Source: Bog-473 sp963744225
GTDB lineage: Bacteria > Actinomycetota > Acidimicrobiia > Acidimicrobiales > RAAP-2
DNA length: 64,000 nt
Assembly (NCBI GenBank): GCA_963744225.1
Contig: CAVUSV010000005.1
Location: 62,001-126,000 of the forward strand
Direction: 5' to 3'
Shown here: piece by piece, positions 62,387-64,000 of the stretch
Layout of the letters: each line of letters opens with the position of its first letter
How positions within the stretch are numbered: position 1 is the stretch's first letter
Made by a program: the position numbers and the translations under genes
The notes under the pieces: generated by a model
Databases searched by the model: none
The model's input: only the letters and a program-made list of their open reading frames with translations
What the model was told of the DNA's origin: nothing

Positions 62387-62428
62387 TAGCGATTATGGCA
62401 AGCGATCGGCCGCAATGATTTGTCAGGT

Positions 62429-62460
62429 CGATGCCCCAAACCGCCGGGAAGTGGTGATGG
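62429..62460 (+). repeat. Array repeat
   Basis: CGATGCCCCAAACCGCCGGG then AAGTGGTGATGG; 42 bp upstream of the PASTA gene start. Confidence 0.7.
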
Positions 62461-62682
62461 CTCTATCTGCTTGGATCTACATCGACCCGGGTCCAATCAG
62501 TTCCCCTGCAGACGCAGCAGGGCAAAGTGAGCGAACGGCGCCGGCCGGGCGGATCTGGAGACGCATTTTGGAGCCTGCATGCAAGGCGCTGGGTACTGCG
62601 GATCTGGCCGCAACTGTCGCATCGCTCCTGCCACGAATCCAGCTCCTGCACACACGAATGTCACTCGGCGACCCCGGAGTCT

Positions 62683-62724
62683 CCGTGCCCCAGCACGCCG
62701 CCGGGAAAGGGGGCAGTTCGAAGC
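62683..62724 (+). repeat. Array repeat
   Basis: TGCCCC (62686-62691) pairs with GGGGCA (62710-62715); the loop core is duplicated (CGCCGCCGGGA). Tail GTTCGAAG. Confidence 0.8.
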
Positions 62725-62767
62725 TGGCAATCGGGGACACCCGATCCAGACCCTGGATTGAACAGGT

Positions 62768-63822
62768 TCACTGCGATTCAGTCACACCGGGCGGAAAGGC
62801 GGGACGATGTGAGAGGGGCGGGAGCGAATCGCTCGCCCCGCTCGTGGAATCACCATTCGTGGGGGGAGGGCCTCCTGGCTCCACGCTCGCAGACCGCGGT
62901 CTGCGGATCACCCAAATGTGTCCGACCACTGCGCCCAAGGTGATCACTGCACCCATTGCGATGAACCATGTGAGAAGAGTAAAGACCACGCCGATCGTCC
63001 CATACAGGTGACTGTCGGAGATGAGAGTCGAGGAGAAGTAGAACGACGCAAACGCACCGAGGCCGACCCAGAAGACCCCTGTGGCGAGCGCGGCGGGGAA
63101 GAGTCGTCGCCAAGGTTCTTCCCCGCGCAGCAAGAAGTGGAGACCCCACCAGAAGAGTGCGGTCACGATCACCAGGTTGCCCAAGCCCAAGAACACTCGG
63201 CCAGACGGAAGGTCCCGAAGTGGCCTGCTTATCACGGCATCGACATAAACCTCCGCAGCAGCCGCCAGAGCCCACACGAGGCAGCGGAGCACATTCGACC
63301 ATCCCCGAACGTCGCGGTGATCGAAGATCTGTTGGTACAGCCTCTGGATCGAGCGCGCAACCGCAATCGTTCCGGCCAAGGAGAGAGCCAGGGCGACGGC
63401 GACGCCGAAGTTCAGGCCGGCATGTGTTGCGAGAACAGGGAGTCGATGAGATGAGCCCCCTCACGATTCAGTCCCAAACGTGTGGCGATGTCATCGTCCA
63501 CTCGACTGTTCGCCAACACGTTGAGGAGGATGATCAGCGGGAGGACAGAGAGCAGGAACGTCGCCCCAAACAGGATGATCCAGTTTCCGAACTCCGCCTC
63601 CCCAAGACCCGTGATCAGGTGCTGAGCGGTCGATCCTTGGTAGCGGTCACGCCACCACCCAACAGCGGGGACAAGTTGCTCCGCCCGAGAGCTCCCACTT
63701 CCCCCCGTGATCCGGCTCTTGTCACCCTCCACAACATGAGGATATTCCAGGGTCACTTGAGGATTACCGGACCGTGTCCGCACCATCCGAATCCCCGAGC
63801 TCGCCGAAACGAGCGTGATCAC
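62768..63822 (-). CDS. YihY/BrkB-family membrane protein (apparent frameshift)
   Basis: About 351 aa from GTG 63822 (other starts possible). First part: FGATFLLSVLPLIILLNVLA and NREGAHLIDSLFSQHMP. Second part in another frame: LNFGVAVALALSLAGTIAVARSIQRLYQQIFD, FLGLGNLVIVTALFWWGLHFLLRGEEPWRRLFPAALATG and YGTIGVVFTLLTWFIAMGAVITLGAVVGHIW, the typical last helices of YihY/BrkB proteins. Adding one C at about 63415 joins MPA to LNFGV. Role unknown; once mis-annotated as RNase BN. Confidence 0.78.
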
Positions 63823-63860
63823 GAACGAGGAACCGCTCGTGTTCTGACAAGGTAAATCTG

Positions 63861-63900
63861 AGTGCCCCAGGGCTCCCGGATTGCCCTACGGAACTTCGGC
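63861..63900 (+). repeat. Array repeat, weaker copy (last seen)
   Basis: AGTGCCCCAGGGCTCCCGGA then TTGCCCTACGGAACTTCGGC; 38 bp upstream of the YihY gene start. The last 100 bp of the window hold nothing I can name. Confidence 0.5.
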
Positions 63901-64000
63901 TCGTGGAGAGGGGTTCATCGCTACACGCTGAAGTAGGGCGGGGGCCGAGGGCAGTTCCGACCCCCGAAGTTGATGGGATGCTCGTTCTGTAACGATTGCT

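Larger units (their letters stand above)
62387..62767. other. Intergenic region with two repeats (381 bp)
   Basis: Holds repeat copies at 62429 and 62683. The ~220 bp between them has only an unconvincing ORF starting at ATG 62457, which reads into the next repeat; I call no gene. It may be an empty or decayed unit. Confidence 0.4.

Noticed and set aside
26018..63900. Canonical integron attC sites
   Set aside because: The repeat lacks the GTTRRRY and RYYYAAC core pair in the needed inverted places; GTTCGGC in long copies has a mismatch and is absent from many copies. No IntI gene is present. The layout is integron-like, but the site is not attC.
26018..63900. CRISPR array
   Set aside because: Spacing between repeats is about 300-2000 bp and contains genes, repeats vary strongly, and no cas gene is seen.
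26018..63900. Ordinary MITE/REP family or insertion sequences
   Set aside because: All copies share one orientation, no target-site duplications were evident, and no transposase or RAYT gene is in the window. A RAYT elsewhere cannot be excluded.

Overview
The window is GC-rich DNA from an actinobacterium. An AftD-like arabinofuranosyltransferase, polytopic GT-C type glycosyltransferases, a UDP-galactopyranose-mutase-like flavoprotein, a DUF732 domain and long stretches of 'DGGIFxFG...GS.GG..L..PVVGM' propeller repeats are seen together. From general knowledge of where such proteins occur, class Acidimicrobiia or a near relative is most likely. This is an inference; no rRNA gene is present to confirm it.

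Region 1 (1-13.0 kb) is a cell-envelope glycan locus. It begins with the C-terminal part of an AftD-like protein (+). A run of seven closely spaced genes on the minus strand follows: two GT-C/GT39 type membrane glycosyltransferases and a PIG-V-like mannosyltransferase, a UDP-galactopyranose-mutase-like oxidoreductase, an SGNH hydrolase, a polysaccharide flippase and a GT4 glycosyltransferase. Together they look able to make, export and trim a surface polysaccharide. Region 2 (13.07-19.5 kb, +) is a tightly overlapping oligopeptide/dipeptide ABC transporter operon (two permeases, two ATPases, no binding protein here). It continues into a secreted propeller/beta-lactamase-fold serine hydrolase and an ATP-grasp enzyme. 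Region 3 (19.5-25.9 kb) holds rpsA (ribosomal protein S1), a DUF4760-like membrane protein, a secreted GH43-DUF732 fusion, a Crp/Fnr regulator and a secreted propeller protein.

Region 4 (about 26.0-63.9 kb) is of a different kind. It is a succession of short units, nearly all with one gene and functionally unrelated to each other: VOC/glyoxalase, GNAT, PhyH, SRPBCC, MBL-fold, patatin, nitronate monooxygenase, amidohydrolase, methyltransferase, TetR, HhH and many unknowns. Nearly every gene is separated from the next by a copy of a hairpin repeat of about 40 bp. I count about 38 clear and 12 weaker copies, all read in the same orientation on the + strand although the genes lie on both strands; I saw none in the first 25.9 kb. 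Copies share a conserved loop (CGCCGGGA), and in several of them the stem arms change together so that pairing is kept. This looks like a cassette array with an unrecognised recombination site. It is integron-like in layout, but the repeat lacks the canonical attC core and no integrase is present in the window. It is the most interesting thing here.

Seven genes carry apparent 1-2 base frameshifts, mostly in short C/G runs or CG repeats and spread over both the core and the array, and one small gene has an in-frame TAG. Because they also hit core genes, uncorrected sequencing indels are at least as likely as true decay.
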